DNA from: Faecalibacterium prausnitzii
GTDB taxonomy: Bacteria > Bacillota > Clostridia > Oscillospirales > Ruminococcaceae
Direction: 5' to 3'
Assembly: GCA_004558805.1 (NCBI GenBank)
Contig: SFDE01000008.1
Coordinates: 44,135 to 108,134, forward strand
DNA: 64,000 nt
Made by a program: the position numbers and the translations under genes. The notes beneath the pieces were generated by a model, which was not told the DNA's origin, did not search any database, and was given only the letters and a program-made list of their open reading frames with translations. This document shows positions 49,512 through 59,492 of the stretch, one piece after another (within the stretch, counting starts at the first letter, position 1; each line of letters starts with the position of its first letter).

Positions 49512-52371
49512 GATTGTCATTAAAGGTGCCCGCGAGCACAATCTGAAAAACGTAAACCTGACCCTTCCCCGGGAGAAGCTCATTGTCATGACTGGACTTT
49601 CCGGTTCCGGCAAGTCCAGCCTCGCCTTTGACACGATCTACGCAGACGGGCAGCGCCGCTATGTGGAGAGCTTGTCCAGTTATGCCCGGATGTTTCTGGG
49701 ACGGATGGATAAGCCGGATGTGGATGAGATCACCGGGCTTTCCCCCGCCATCTCCATCGACCAGAAAACCACCAGCCACAACCCCCGTTCCACCGTGGGC
49801 ACCGTCACCGAGATCTACGACTACCTGCGGCTGCTCTATGCCCGCATCGGGGTGCCCCACTGTCCGGTGTGCGGGCGGGTCATCAGCCAGCAGACCGTAG
49901 ATGAGATGGTGGACGCCGTGCTCAAGCTGGAAGAGGGCGCAAAGTTTCAGGTCCTTGCTCCCGTGGTGCGCCAGCGCAAAGGCACCCAGCAGAAAGAGCT
50001 GGACGCCGCCCGCCGGGGCGGTTACGCCCGGGTCAAGATCGACGGAAGCCTCTACGATCTGGACGAGGAGATCAGTCTGGAAAAAAACATCAAGCACACG
50101 GTGGAGATCGTGGTGGATCGCCTTGTCCAGCGCAAGGGGATCCGGGGACGCTTGGCAGACTCACTGGAAACGGCACTGTCCCTTACCGGCGGCATTGCCG
50201 AGGTGGAGGTCATCGGCGGCGAGTGCATGACCTTCAGCCAGAACTTTGCCTGCCCGGAACATGGCATCTCCATCAGTGACCTTTCCCCTCGGTTGTTCTC
50301 CTTCAATAACCCTCAGGGAGCATGCGAAAAATGCACCGGTCTGGGCACCTTTATGCGGGTGGATGAGGAACGGATCCTGCCCAACCGCAACCTTTCCATC
50401 CGGGAAGGCGCCATCAAGGCAAGCGGCTGGTATTACGCCGAGGGCTCGGTCAGTGAGATGTATTATCTGGGACTGGGCAAAAAATACGGTTTTACGCTGG
50501 ATACTCCCATTAAAGAGATGAGCACCGAAGCGGTAAACGCCCTGCTCTACGGCACCAACGGCGAAAAGATCGAGATGCACCGCACCAACGAGTTTGGAAG
50601 TGGTGTGTACTACAATTCCTTCGAGGGCATCGTGGAGAATCTGGAACGCCGGTTCCGGGAGACCAACAGCGAGTGGATGAAGGAGGAGATCGGCAGCTTT
50701 ATGTCCGGGGTGGAGTGCCCGGACTGCCATGGCAAGCGGCTGAAGCCGGTGGTCCTTGCAGTGACCGTCGGAGACAAGAACATCAGCGATTTCTGTGAGA
50801 TGTCCATCCGGGATGAGCTGAAATTCATCGGGGACAATGAGCCGCATCTTACCGAAAAGCAGAAGCAGATCGGCGGACAGATCATGAAGGAGATCAAAAG
50901 CCGCCTGCAGTTTTTGCAGAGCGTGGGGCTGGATTACCTGACTCTGGCGCGGGCGGCGGGCACCCTTTCCGGCGGCGAGAGCCAGCGGATCCGGCTGACC
51001 ACCCAGATCGGCAGCGCCCTTTCGGGGGTACTCTACGTGCTGGACGAGCCTTCCATCGGGCTGCACCAGCGGGATAACGACAAGCTCATCGGCACCTTGA
51101 AAAACCTCCGGGATCTGGGCAACACAGTGATCGTGGTGGAACACGACGAGGATACCATGCGCAGCGCAGACTACATTGTGGACGTGGGACCCGGTGCCGG
51201 TGTCCATGGCGGCGAGATCGTGGCGGCAGGCAGTATCAAGGACATCTGCAAGGCAAAGCGCAGCATCACCGGCGATTACCTCTCCGGTCGCAAGCGGATC
51301 CCGGTGCCCTTTACCCGACGCACCGGCAACGGCAACTTCCTCACGGTAAAAGGCGCACGGGAAAACAACCTGAGGAACATTGACGTGAGCTTCCCGCTGG
51401 GGGAGTTCATCTGCGTCACTGGCATCTCCGGCTCCGGAAAATCCAGCCTTATCAACGAGATCCTGTACAAGACCCTTGCCAGCGAGCTGAACGGGGCACG
51501 TTCCCGTGCCGGCAAGTGCGACGGGGTAGAAGGGCTGGAATTTGTGGACAAGGTCATTGGCATCGATCAGCAGCCCATCGGACGGACCCCTCGGTCCAAT
51601 CCTGCCACCTACACCGGGGTGTTCAACGACATCCGCACCGTGTTTTCCCAGACCCAGGACGCAAAGATGCGGGGCTATGGTCCTGGGCGGTTCAGCTTCA
51701 ATGTTAAGGGCGGACGCTGCGAGGCATGCGAGGGCAACGGAATTTTACAGATCGAGATGCACTTCCTGCCGGACGTCTATGTGCCCTGTGAGGTGTGCAA
51801 GGGAGCAAGGTACAACCGGGAGACCCTGGAGGTAAAATACAAGGAAAAGACCATCTCTCAGGTGCTGAACATGACGGTGGAGGAGGCGGCGGTGTTCTTT
51901 GCCAACCAGCCCAAGATCGCCCGGAAACTGCAGACCCTGCTGGATGTAGGTCTGGGCTATGTGACTCTGGGGCAGAGCGCCACCACTCTTTCCGGCGGCG
52001 AGGCACAGCGTGTGAAGCTTGCCAACGAGCTGGCTCGCCGCAGCACGGGCAAGACGGTGTATATTCTGGATGAGCCTACCACCGGCTTGCACATTGCAGA
52101 TGTACACCGGCTTATTGAAGTGCTGCAGAAGCTGGTGGACGCCGGAAACACCGTCATCGTCATTGAACACAATCTGGACCTCATCAAATGCGCCGACCAT
52201 GTTATTGATCTGGGACCGGAAGGCGGCAGTGCCGGCGGCGAGATCGTGGCAACGGGGACCCCGGAGCAAGTGGCACAAGTGCCCCAGAGCTTTACCGGAC
52301 AGTACCTCAAACCGTTGCTGGAAAAAGACTTGCAGTTCCGCAAGGCGGAAACAGAAAAACAGCAGAATTAA
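49498..52371 (+). CDS. uvrA: Excinuclease ABC subunit A
   Basis: The 957-residue product starts at TTG 49498 within the uvrB end. It carries two ABC cassettes: Walker A GLSGSGKSSLAFDTIYADG near the start and GISGSGKSSLINEILYKTL in the second half, signatures LSGGESQRI and LSGGEAQRV, and the zinc motifs (CPVCGRV, CPDCHGKRLKPV, CEACEGNG, CEVCKG). UvrA dimers find DNA lesions and load UvrB. It is the last gene of the operon. No intrinsic terminator of note is visible before the truncated tRNA-Pro. Confidence 0.98.
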   Translation: MANDKIVIKGAREHNLKNVNLTLPREKLIVMTGLSGSGKSSLAFDTIYADGQRRYVESLSSYARMFLGRMDKPDVDEITGLSPAISIDQKTTSHNPRSTVGTVTEIYDYLRLLYARIGVPHCPVCGRVISQQTVDEMVDAVLKLEEGAKFQVLAPVVRQRKGTQQKELDAARRGGYARVKIDGSLYDLDEEISLEKNIKHTVEIVVDRLVQRKGIRGRLADSLETALSLTGGIAEVEVIGGECMTFSQNFACPEHGISISDLSPRLFSFNNPQGACEKCTGLGTFMRVDEERILPNRNLSIREGAIKASGWYYAEGSVSEMYYLGLGKKYGFTLDTPIKEMSTEAVNALLYGTNGEKIEMHRTNEFGSGVYYNSFEGIVENLERRFRETNSEWMKEEIGSFMSGVECPDCHGKRLKPVVLAVTVGDKNISDFCEMSIRDELKFIGDNEPHLTEKQKQIGGQIMKEIKSRLQFLQSVGLDYLTLARAAGTLSGGESQRIRLTTQIGSALSGVLYVLDEPSIGLHQRDNDKLIGTLKNLRDLGNTVIVVEHDEDTMRSADYIVDVGPGAGVHGGEIVAAGSIKDICKAKRSITGDYLSGRKRIPVPFTRRTGNGNFLTVKGARENNLRNIDVSFPLGEFICVTGISGSGKSSLINEILYKTLASELNGARSRAGKCDGVEGLEFVDKVIGIDQQPIGRTPRSNPATYTGVFNDIRTVFSQTQDAKMRGYGPGRFSFNVKGGRCEACEGNGILQIEMHFLPDVYVPCEVCKGARYNRETLEVKYKEKTISQVLNMTVEEAAVFFANQPKIARKLQTLLDVGLGYVTLGQSATTLSGGEAQRVKLANELARRSTGKTVYILDEPTTGLHIADVHRLIEVLQKLVDAGNTVIVIEHNLDLIKCADHVIDLGPEGGSAGGEIVATGTPEQVAQVPQSFTGQYLKPLLEKDLQFRKAETEKQQN

Positions 52372-52436
52372 AAAGAACGACTCTGCGCAATAATCAGACT
52401 TTTCTGAAAAAATATGAAAAAATAGGCGGAAAAGTG

Positions 52437-52465
52437 TTGACAAAACGGCACCACCTGAGTATAAT
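52437..52465 (+). promoter_or_regulatory. Consensus promoter before the truncated tRNA-Pro
   Basis: TTGACA and TATAAT with exactly 17 nt between them, a perfect sigma-A promoter, 45 nt before the tRNA sequence. Confidence 0.85.
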
Positions 52466-52509
52466 GTCTCTTGTCGCCACGCTTCGGTAGGGAAGCGGCG
52501 GTCGATATC

Positions 52510-52562
52510 CGGGTGTAGCGCAGTTTTGGTAGCGCGCTTGAATGGGGTTCAAGAGGCCGTGA
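52510..52562 (+). pseudogene. Truncated tRNA-Pro(GGG), island boundary
   Basis: The sequence starts CGGGTGTAGCGCAGTTTTGG, continues with TAGCGCGCTTGAATGGGGTT and CAAGAGGCCGTGAG, covering the D-arm, anticodon loop ATGGGGT (GGG) and variable region of tRNA-Pro. After that the T-arm and the acceptor 3' strand are replaced by TTTTTGACCACAATGCC, which does not pair. The 3' end has been lost, probably at integration of the element whose integrase remnant follows. Confidence 0.75.
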
Positions 52563-52718
52563 GTTTTTGACCACAATGCCAACGATTTTATCTGGTCAAT
52601 CGCAGGGGTAGGTGGGCTTTTTTGAACGCAACATCATCTGCTGCGATATGCGGGCCAGCGTTGATGCTAACGATTTGAAAAGCTGGCTCGCGATAATTCG
52701 TGCCGCTCCGTCCAATTT

Positions 52719-53461
52719 TCAGGCCGAAAACGCCTCACTGAACAACTGAATCGCACTTTGCCGAATGGATTCCTGCACATGGAGATAATGCTCCGTTATA
52801 TCGGTGTCGGCGTGGCCTACGATGCTCTGGATGGTCTGAATGTCCACGCCCAACGCCTGCATCTGCGACACATAGGTGTGGCGGCAGCTGTGCGGCGTGA
52901 GCAAGCGGACATCGCCCGCTTCTTCCAGAGATTTGCGGAATACATCTTACGACCTTTACTGCCTGCCGGATGTGAATGACAGAGCCATCTTCTTCAATAA
53001 ACTGCGGCTCCAAAGCCAGAAGTTCCTGCATTCTCATTCCAGTGCCGAGCAAAAGCCGGATGCTCAAGCCCATGCGGTCATCGGGGAGAACCTTGGCTTC
53101 TGCCTTTTGGAAAATCTGGTAGAGCATCCCTCGTGCCTTGCTGATGTAAGAATCCCTCTTTGAGCATTTTCAGGCAGTATTTATAGCTTTCCTGTGTCGT
53201 GGGAGCGATATTATCCTTGTGACCCTCGAACCATGTATCTGCCCAATCCTCGAAGTACAGGATCGTGTCCAGCTGGACACCGCTGATAAGCGCATCCTGA
53301 TACTCTTTCAGTTTGAGCTTGACCTCCTTCTGAGTCTTGCCATAGAAGGTCTTGAAGTGCGGCGAACCATCTTTCTGGTAGCCGTCCATCATACGTAATT
53401 CCCAGCGACCATCGCTGCGGTGGTGAAGCGTACCCTCGCCGTGTGAACGTTTGCTTGGCAT
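52719..53461 (-). pseudogene. Tyrosine recombinase (integrase) remnant with frame breaks
   Basis: Three frames carry pieces of one integrase. Codons from 53461 give MPSKRSHGEGTLHHRSDGRW and a SAM-like segment (YFEDWADTWFEGHKDNIAPT). Frame 2, near 53127-52950, gives MGLSIRLLLGTGMRMQELLA with the first catalytic Arg. Frame 3 to 52719 gives VRLLTPHSCRHTYVSQM with HxxR, then SIVGHADTDITEHYLH with the His and catalytic Tyr. Two internal deletions or frameshifts separate them, one removing about 100 residues. The element is immobile unless helped. Confidence 0.82.
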
Positions 53462-53800
53462 ATTGCCTCCTTCCTGATGTCAAGTCGTTTCTGGAATAGT
53501 ATAGAAAAAGAAACCTCTTGAATATAGCTTTTGGGGAATGTGCTGATTATATCCTAAAAATTTGTATACTTCAATACGTTAAAGAAAGTTTGGAGAACCA
53601 TTCAAAGAAATGCTCCAAACAAAAGCGGAATGCAGTTGTTTTGACATAGCAACGCTACTTATATAGAGTAAAGCACTACTTATAAATAGTGGTGTCAGGA
53701 ATTGAGATTTTGTGATACCAAAAAAGACACCCTCGCTTTTGATAGGAATCTCATGCAGGAATGTCCTTATCTCAACGCAAAGGTGTCTTAATAACGAGGG
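53462..53800. other. AT-rich intergenic region before lacZ
   Basis: This 339-nt stretch is AT-rich with no coding sense. AGACACCCTCG near 53725 and AAGGTGTCTT near 53782, with CGAGGG at 53798, could form a weak long-loop stem that might end the lac transcript. Nothing else is visible. Confidence 0.4.
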
Positions 53801-56800
53801 TCAGATGCCACGGAACATAAAGGTGAACTCCACAGGCTTGGTCACATCAGGAATATACTCCGGGTGGACATTGGCACCCCAGCTGTCATCACCGCCGACG
53901 CCCATCTGCTCGCCCATAGCACGGATGACCGTGTAATGGACCGGGGGCAGCTCGTAAGGATGCTTGGCACTCTCCATTTCATGGGGAGTGTAGGGCAGCG
54001 CAGAGAAGAACATGGGCTTTGCGGCATCTGCGGTAAACAGCAGCCCGCGACCCTTGCGGTCCACTACCTTTGCCCAGCGCACAGCGGTCTTTGCGCCACA
54101 CTCCTGCGGCACAAGGTACTGTGCCATGTTGTCTGCGACCTTGTTCTGGTAAATGCCCAGCTTTGCACCATGCTGACGATCCCAGTAGGTTTCCGCAGGG
54201 CCGTTTCCGTACCACTCCACCGTGTCGTAGTCAGCGTCGATCTTGAACAGTACGCCGAACTCCGGCATTGCTGCAAGTCCTTCCACCGGGTCATAGTGCA
54301 GGGTGGTCTGGATGCGGCCATCACCGAACACACGGTACTGCAGGCTGCACTCTGCTGCGGGGCTGGTCTGGAGGTTATAGAGATAGGTCACGACCACGCT
54401 GTCGGCTTCTACCTCGCAGGTGGGGTTCTGGAGGATGGTGCCGCCATGAACAGACGGGATCTCCTTGCCGATGCCCTTGGCGGTAGCGTACAGGCTTGCC
54501 AGCTTCCACTGACCGCGAACGCCGCCCATGTTGTTGCCGCAGTCGTTGTCGGTGGGAGCGCGCCAGAAGTTGGGACGGGGGATCTCCTGAATCATCTCCT
54601 TGCCGGCATAGCGGTAGGAAGTCAGACCGCCGTTCAGATCGGAGAACAAAACATCGAAATTCTCACCACGGACACCGATGTTGTGCGTACCGTGCGTAAC
54701 GGTAAACGGCGTGACCTTCTTGCTGGGAATGGAACGGACCACAGCGATCACACCCTGTCCAAAGGCGACTTCATGACCCTTCTTTGCCCAGCTGGTGTCC
54801 TCCTTCAAACGGAAGCTGATGGTCACTGCATATTCACCGGGGAGCGCAGGAACCATAAACGGCAGCGGGAAGCTGGAACGCTCTTCAGGAGCAACATTAA
54901 TATTGGTCAGTTCCTGTTGCTGATACAACTTTCCATCACGATGCAGCAGTGCAACGCAGTCGAAAGCATCCGTAGAGGTGAACAGGTTCTTATTCCAGAC
55001 TTTGAAGCCAGAATTGTCGATGGAAACAGCGATGTTCTGATAGCAGAACTTGACCTCCTGCATCTTGGGAGAAGGAGCACGGTCACCACCGTAGGCAATG
55101 CCGTTTCCGCTGAAATTATAGTCGGTAGGACGCTCACCGAAGTCGCCACCGTAGGCTTGGAACCACTTGCCGTAGCGGTCTTTTTTCCAGATGGACTGGT
55201 CGATGTAATCCCAGATGAAGCCGCCCTGATAGCCGCAGTCCTTCTGGTCGGCAAGCTCCGTGTACTTGTGCAAAGCACCGTTGGAGTTGCCCATAGCATG
55301 AGAATATTCGCACTCGATATAAGGCCGCTTATCGCCCTGTGCCAGATACTCTTTAATGTCCTTCACAGTGCTGTACATATGGCTCTCAATATCGGTGGTT
55401 TCGAGGAAACGGGGATCATTGACCACACCTTCGTAATGCACCAGACGGGTGTCATCCAAGCGGCGGACCATCTCTGCCATTTGGAGCAGGGTCTCACCGC
55501 CAAACGATTCGTTGCCCAGAGACCAGATCAGAACAGCAGGATGGTTTTTGTCACGCTGGTAAGTGGAATTCATGCGGTCAAACAAGACAGCTTTCCACTC
55601 CGGCTTATCATTGGGCAAAACGCCCTCGATGCCGCGAATGCCCGCCTGATGGATGTCCCATGTGCCATGGGATTCCAGATTGTTCTCTGCGATCAGATAC
55701 AGACCATACTCGTCGCACAGGTCGTACAGCGCATCCTGATTCTGGTAATGGCTGGTACGGATGGCATTGATGTTGTTCTGCTTCATGGTGATGATATCCC
55801 GAAGCAGTTCCTCATGGGTGTGTACGCCCACAGCACGACCCGTAATAGAGCTGAACTCATGACGGTTGGCACCCTTGAACACGATGCGCTTGCCATTGAG
55901 CAGCATCCGATTGTTCTTCAACTCGAACTTGCGGAAACCGACTTTCTGCCCGGTCACCTCTACCAGATGGCCTGCATCGTCCAGCAGCTCAATTTCCAGT
56001 TCATACAGAGCGGGGTCCTCTGCACTCCACAGGTGGGGGTTCTCCACCGCATGGCTGAACAGAGCAGAACCGCCGTTCAGTGCGATTTTTTCGGAGAACA
56101 CTTCCAGTTCACTGCGGCGCAGGGTCAGACGGGCTGCGCCCTTACCCTCCACCTGCAATGCAACTTCCAGCGTGGAATGAGTAAAATCATCCCCGGCAAA
56201 CAGTGTTTTGACGGATATATCTTCCAGATGCACGGTGGGGATGGCGTACAGCCACACGCTGCGGAAGATGCCGGAGAAGCGGAAGAAGTCCTGATCTTCG
56301 CACCAGCTGGAGGAAGTCCACTTGAACACCTGCACGGCAAGTTTGTTCACGCCCGGCTGGAGATAGGGAGTCAGATCGAATGCGTGTGCGGAGAAGCTGT
56401 CCTCGGTGTAACCCACATAAGACCCGTTCAGCCAAAGAGCCATGCCGCTTTCCACACCCTCGAACTCGATGTGGACGGGCTTGCCCTGCATGGATTCCGG
56501 CAGCTCGAAGTATTTCACATAGCTTGCCACCGGATTGAACCGCTGCGGGATCTCACCCGGCTGTACTTCTTCACGGCCATCCCACGGGTACTGAACATTC
56601 GCGTACTGGGGAATGTCGTAGCCCTCCATCTGGATGTGTGCCGGAACATGAATGTCATCCCAGCCGCTGCAATCGTAATCCGTCTTTTCAAAGCCGGGGA
56701 TGGCACTGGTGTAGTTCTTTGCGTAGGCGAATTTCCAGATACCGTCCAGCTTCAGCGCCAAAGAAGAGGAGCCTGTCCGATATTCTTCGCGGGAAGCATA

Positions 56801-56884
56801 AGCACGGAAACTTGCATGAGCATTCAGCACGTTTTCCTTGAAAAAGGTGGGGTCTTTTACTTTTGCAAAATCAAATGCAGCCAT
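53801..56884 (-). CDS. lacZ: Beta-galactosidase, glycoside hydrolase family 2
   Basis: The 1027-residue product matches LacZ in length and motifs: the sugar-binding domain (DGIWKFAYAKNY, GYDIPQYANVQYPWDGREEV), the acid/base Glu 459 in LIWSLGNESFGGE, the nucleophile Glu 526 in YIECEYSHAMGNSNG, and the C-terminal domain 5 (DTVEWYGNGPAETYWDRQHG). No signal peptide, so it is cytosolic and splits lactose. It lies downstream of a broken lactose permease and close to AraC and LacA genes. It starts at ATG 56884 behind GAGGAAAT. Confidence 0.96.
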   Translation of the reverse strand: MAAFDFAKVKDPTFFKENVLNAHASFRAYASREEYRTGSSSLALKLDGIWKFAYAKNYTSAIPGFEKTDYDCSGWDDIHVPAHIQMEGYDIPQYANVQYPWDGREEVQPGEIPQRFNPVASYVKYFELPESMQGKPVHIEFEGVESGMALWLNGSYVGYTEDSFSAHAFDLTPYLQPGVNKLAVQVFKWTSSSWCEDQDFFRFSGIFRSVWLYAIPTVHLEDISVKTLFAGDDFTHSTLEVALQVEGKGAARLTLRRSELEVFSEKIALNGGSALFSHAVENPHLWSAEDPALYELEIELLDDAGHLVEVTGQKVGFRKFELKNNRMLLNGKRIVFKGANRHEFSSITGRAVGVHTHEELLRDIITMKQNNINAIRTSHYQNQDALYDLCDEYGLYLIAENNLESHGTWDIHQAGIRGIEGVLPNDKPEWKAVLFDRMNSTYQRDKNHPAVLIWSLGNESFGGETLLQMAEMVRRLDDTRLVHYEGVVNDPRFLETTDIESHMYSTVKDIKEYLAQGDKRPYIECEYSHAMGNSNGALHKYTELADQKDCGYQGGFIWDYIDQSIWKKDRYGKWFQAYGGDFGERPTDYNFSGNGIAYGGDRAPSPKMQEVKFCYQNIAVSIDNSGFKVWNKNLFTSTDAFDCVALLHRDGKLYQQQELTNINVAPEERSSFPLPFMVPALPGEYAVTISFRLKEDTSWAKKGHEVAFGQGVIAVVRSIPSKKVTPFTVTHGTHNIGVRGENFDVLFSDLNGGLTSYRYAGKEMIQEIPRPNFWRAPTDNDCGNNMGGVRGQWKLASLYATAKGIGKEIPSVHGGTILQNPTCEVEADSVVVTYLYNLQTSPAAECSLQYRVFGDGRIQTTLHYDPVEGLAAMPEFGVLFKIDADYDTVEWYGNGPAETYWDRQHGAKLGIYQNKVADNMAQYLVPQECGAKTAVRWAKVVDRKGRGLLFTADAAKPMFFSALPYTPHEMESAKHPYELPPVHYTVIRAMGEQMGVGGDDSWGANVHPEYIPDVTKPVEFTFMFRGI

Positions 56885-56934
56885 AGTATTTCCTCATTTA
56901 CCTTTTATAATTTTATAATATTTCTCCAGCCTCC

Positions 56935-56972
56935 CCGGAGGAATCGCTGGATTCCTCCGGGGAACAGCAGAT
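56935..56972 (-). other. Intercistronic hairpin between lacS and lacZ
   Basis: CCCCGGAGGAATC and GATTCCTCCGGGG form a perfect 13-bp stem with a 4-nt loop and no T tract on the minus strand. It may stabilise the lacZ message or cause partial termination. Confidence 0.6.
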
Positions 56973-56998
56973 GAAGGAGAAATGATAATGGCTTGTTA

Positions 56999-58346
56999 TC
57001 AGACTGCTGCACGCAGTTTTTTGTTTGCTTCTTCGACATTCATACGAGAGAGAATGAAGGTGATGATGGCATCCAGAGCAAACGGAATCACCAGATACAT
57101 GATCTTCAGCATATTGATGCAGGAATCCGGCTGAACGGTCAGAGCGCTGTCAAAATGGCTTGCTGCCAGCAGCCAGCCGGTGATGGCAGTACCCAGACCG
57201 CCGCCCAGCTTCACACCGAGAGAAGTGCAGGAGTACATCGTGCCATCCACGCGCTTGTGCTTCGTCAGCCAAGTGTACTCGGAGCAGGCTGCGATCACAG
57301 CGTTCATATCGCCCTGCCAAGGACCCTGACCCAGAGCAGCGATTGCTGTAAAGAGCAGCATCAAGGTCACATTGCCGCTGCCCATGTAACCAGCTACAGC
57401 AACCAGTGCACGAGAAATCGTTGCCAGAGTATAGCTCATTACATTCAGCTTATACATTCCATTCCACTTTGCAACCAAGGTCGGGGTGAACACCAGTGCG
57501 ATGATCAGAGGAATGTTGATTGCCCAAGAGAATACACCGAACAGATTCTGGTTGCCAAGGATGTAGGTTGCATAGTAGGTGCCCATGCTGATCATGGCAC
57601 CGTAGATCTGCTGCAAAATGTAGGTGACGCAAATCATCATATAATATTTGTTACCAGCAAGCAGCTTTGTAGCCTGAACCAGATTGTACTTTTCGTCCTG
57701 CTCGATTTCCTTTTTGTCGGTGGTATCCACCAATTCGCCTTCCGGCAGTTCCTTCACGGAGAAAACGGAGAGGGTGTTGACAAGCAGACCGATGATGGCG
57801 TAGATGATTGCAACAGTGCGCCAACCGGCAGCACCACCGCCCAATGCCGTAACAGCACCCAGCGTGATGGACTGGATGAGCAGGCTGGTGGCAAAGGCGA
57901 ACATGAAACGCCAAGAACCCATCTCGACCTGTTCGGCACTGTTCTTCGTGACCAATGTTGTTGGCAGTGTAGAACACAGCATTCAGCAGAGTATACGCGA
58001 TCAGGAACCATGCGTACTGTGCAAACTGTCCCAGATTGGTCGGAATCGCGAAGATTGCCACCAGCGTAATGGCACAGCCAATGTAGCCGTACAGCATCCA
58101 AGGACGGGCTTTGCCCATTTTGGAGTGAGTTTTGTCAATCAGAGAGCCGAAGAAAATGTCCGTCACACCGTCCAGCAGCTTGGAAACTGCAATCAGAGTA
58201 CCGACAATACCGGGGTTCAGGCCAACGGTGTTGGTCAGATAGATCATGACGAAGGAGGACAGGAATGCATACACCACGTTGCCTGCAATATCGCCTGAAC
58301 CATAGCCGACTTTATTATACCACTTTAGATAACGTTTCTCAGTCAT
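56999..58346 (-). pseudogene. GPH-family lactose:cation symporter, frameshifted
   Basis: From ATG 58346 the frame reads MTEKRYLKWYNKVGYGSGDI and continues as a MelB/LacS-like permease (AVSKLLDGVTDIFFGSLIDK, TLLNAVFYTANNI). Near 57970 it leaves the family pattern. Downstream in another frame the protein resumes at LVTKNSAEQVEMGSWRFMFA and runs to the stop at 56999 (LSRMNVEEANKKLRAAV). A short deletion of about 23 nt in the helix that normally reads AYSTLTAL is the simplest explanation. Two fragments, or none, would be made. The stop lies 115 nt before the lacZ ATG. Confidence 0.82.
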
Positions 58347-58595
58347 TGTGCTTTCTCCCATCTTGCTTGTTTTGTGCGGGCGCGACCAATCTGCTGCGCA
58401 CTTCAGACTGGAATTCTCATTACGCAAGTTGCCCAAATCTCTTGCGTTTCGTCTGAAAATATTATAGAATCTAATGGAACGAAAAGATATAGACAAGATG
58501 GAACAAAATATGCACAAAATCAAAGAGTTTGTAATTTTTTGATAGAACATTTCTCAAATCACTGTAAAATCTCTGAAGATGAGGAGGACGCAGGG

Positions 58596-59459
58596 ATGTA
58601 TTTCAACTCAGGGTATTTGAACAACTCCCGTTTGGATTTCAAAGACTACTCAAAGCCGCTGGTCGTAGGCAGTTGCGGCACTTATCGCTTGAAAAAACGC
58701 CCTACGCTACCTACTTTTTGGGCAAAGGGTCGCAGAGACTATCAAATCCTCTATGTGGCATCTGGTAAAGCACACTTCTGGTTCGATGGTGTTGAGGAAG
58801 TGGTGACTTCTGGACACATGGTGCTTTATCAGCCGAAAGAAATCCAGAAGTATGTCTACTATGTAGAAGATCATCCAGAGGTGTTCTGGATTCACTTTAC
58901 AGGATATGATGTCAAAAACATCCTGAACTATCACGGAATACCATTGGACAAGCACGTTTTTTACAGCGGCACACTGCCGGATTACAAAATGCTGTTCCGA
59001 AAGATCATCCGGGAACTGCAACAATGTGAATATGGCTATGAAGACTATATTGCTTCTCTCTTCAACATCATTCTGCTTTTAGTAAGCAGGCAACAGCAGG
59101 AAAGCGAGAAAACAACTACAAGCATCCCCGAAGAAATCGAAGCCGCCGTTGCCTACTTTAACGAGAATTATAATACAAAGGTCAGTGTGGACGGTTACGC
59201 AGAATCGCTGCATATCAGTACGAACTGGTTTATCCGTAATTTTAAGCTGTACATGAAAATAAGTCCTGCACAATACATCCTGTCCCTTCGGATGGTAAAT
59301 GCACAAAGCTTATTGGAGAACACCGAATACAATATTGGAGAAATTGCAGAGATCGTAGGGTATGATAACCCACTCTATTTTAGCCGGGTATTCAAGAAAG
59401 AGTATGGCGTCAGTCCGGCACAGTACCGAAAGAATCTGGAAGAATCTACTGAAAAATGA
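58596..59459 (+). CDS. AraC-family transcriptional regulator
   Basis: The product from ATG 58596 (GAGGAGGAC upstream) is 287 residues. An N-terminal cupin-like sensor has FWAKGRRDYQILYVASGKAH and MVLYQPKEIQKYVYYVED. The C-terminal pair of helix-turn-helix units follows: VDGYAESLHISTNWFIRNFK and IGEIAEIVGYDNPLYFSRVF ending FKKEYGVSPAQYRK. It is divergent from the lac permease and is the natural candidate regulator for the lac genes. The ORF upstream is open to 58374 but has no sense. Confidence 0.92.
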   Translation: MYFNSGYLNNSRLDFKDYSKPLVVGSCGTYRLKKRPTLPTFWAKGRRDYQILYVASGKAHFWFDGVEEVVTSGHMVLYQPKEIQKYVYYVEDHPEVFWIHFTGYDVKNILNYHGIPLDKHVFYSGTLPDYKMLFRKIIRELQQCEYGYEDYIASLFNIILLLVSRQQQESEKTTTSIPEEIEAAVAYFNENYNTKVSVDGYAESLHISTNWFIRNFKLYMKISPAQYILSLRMVNAQSLLENTEYNIGEIAEIVGYDNPLYFSRVFKKEYGVSPAQYRKNLEESTEK

Positions 59460-59492
59460 GAAAGATTCCTTATAAATAAGGAGAGTAGAACC

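Noticed and set aside
53864..56974. 1036-codon plus-strand frame opposite lacZ
   Set aside because: It is the antisense of lacZ. No motifs are visible and the lacZ assignment is secure.
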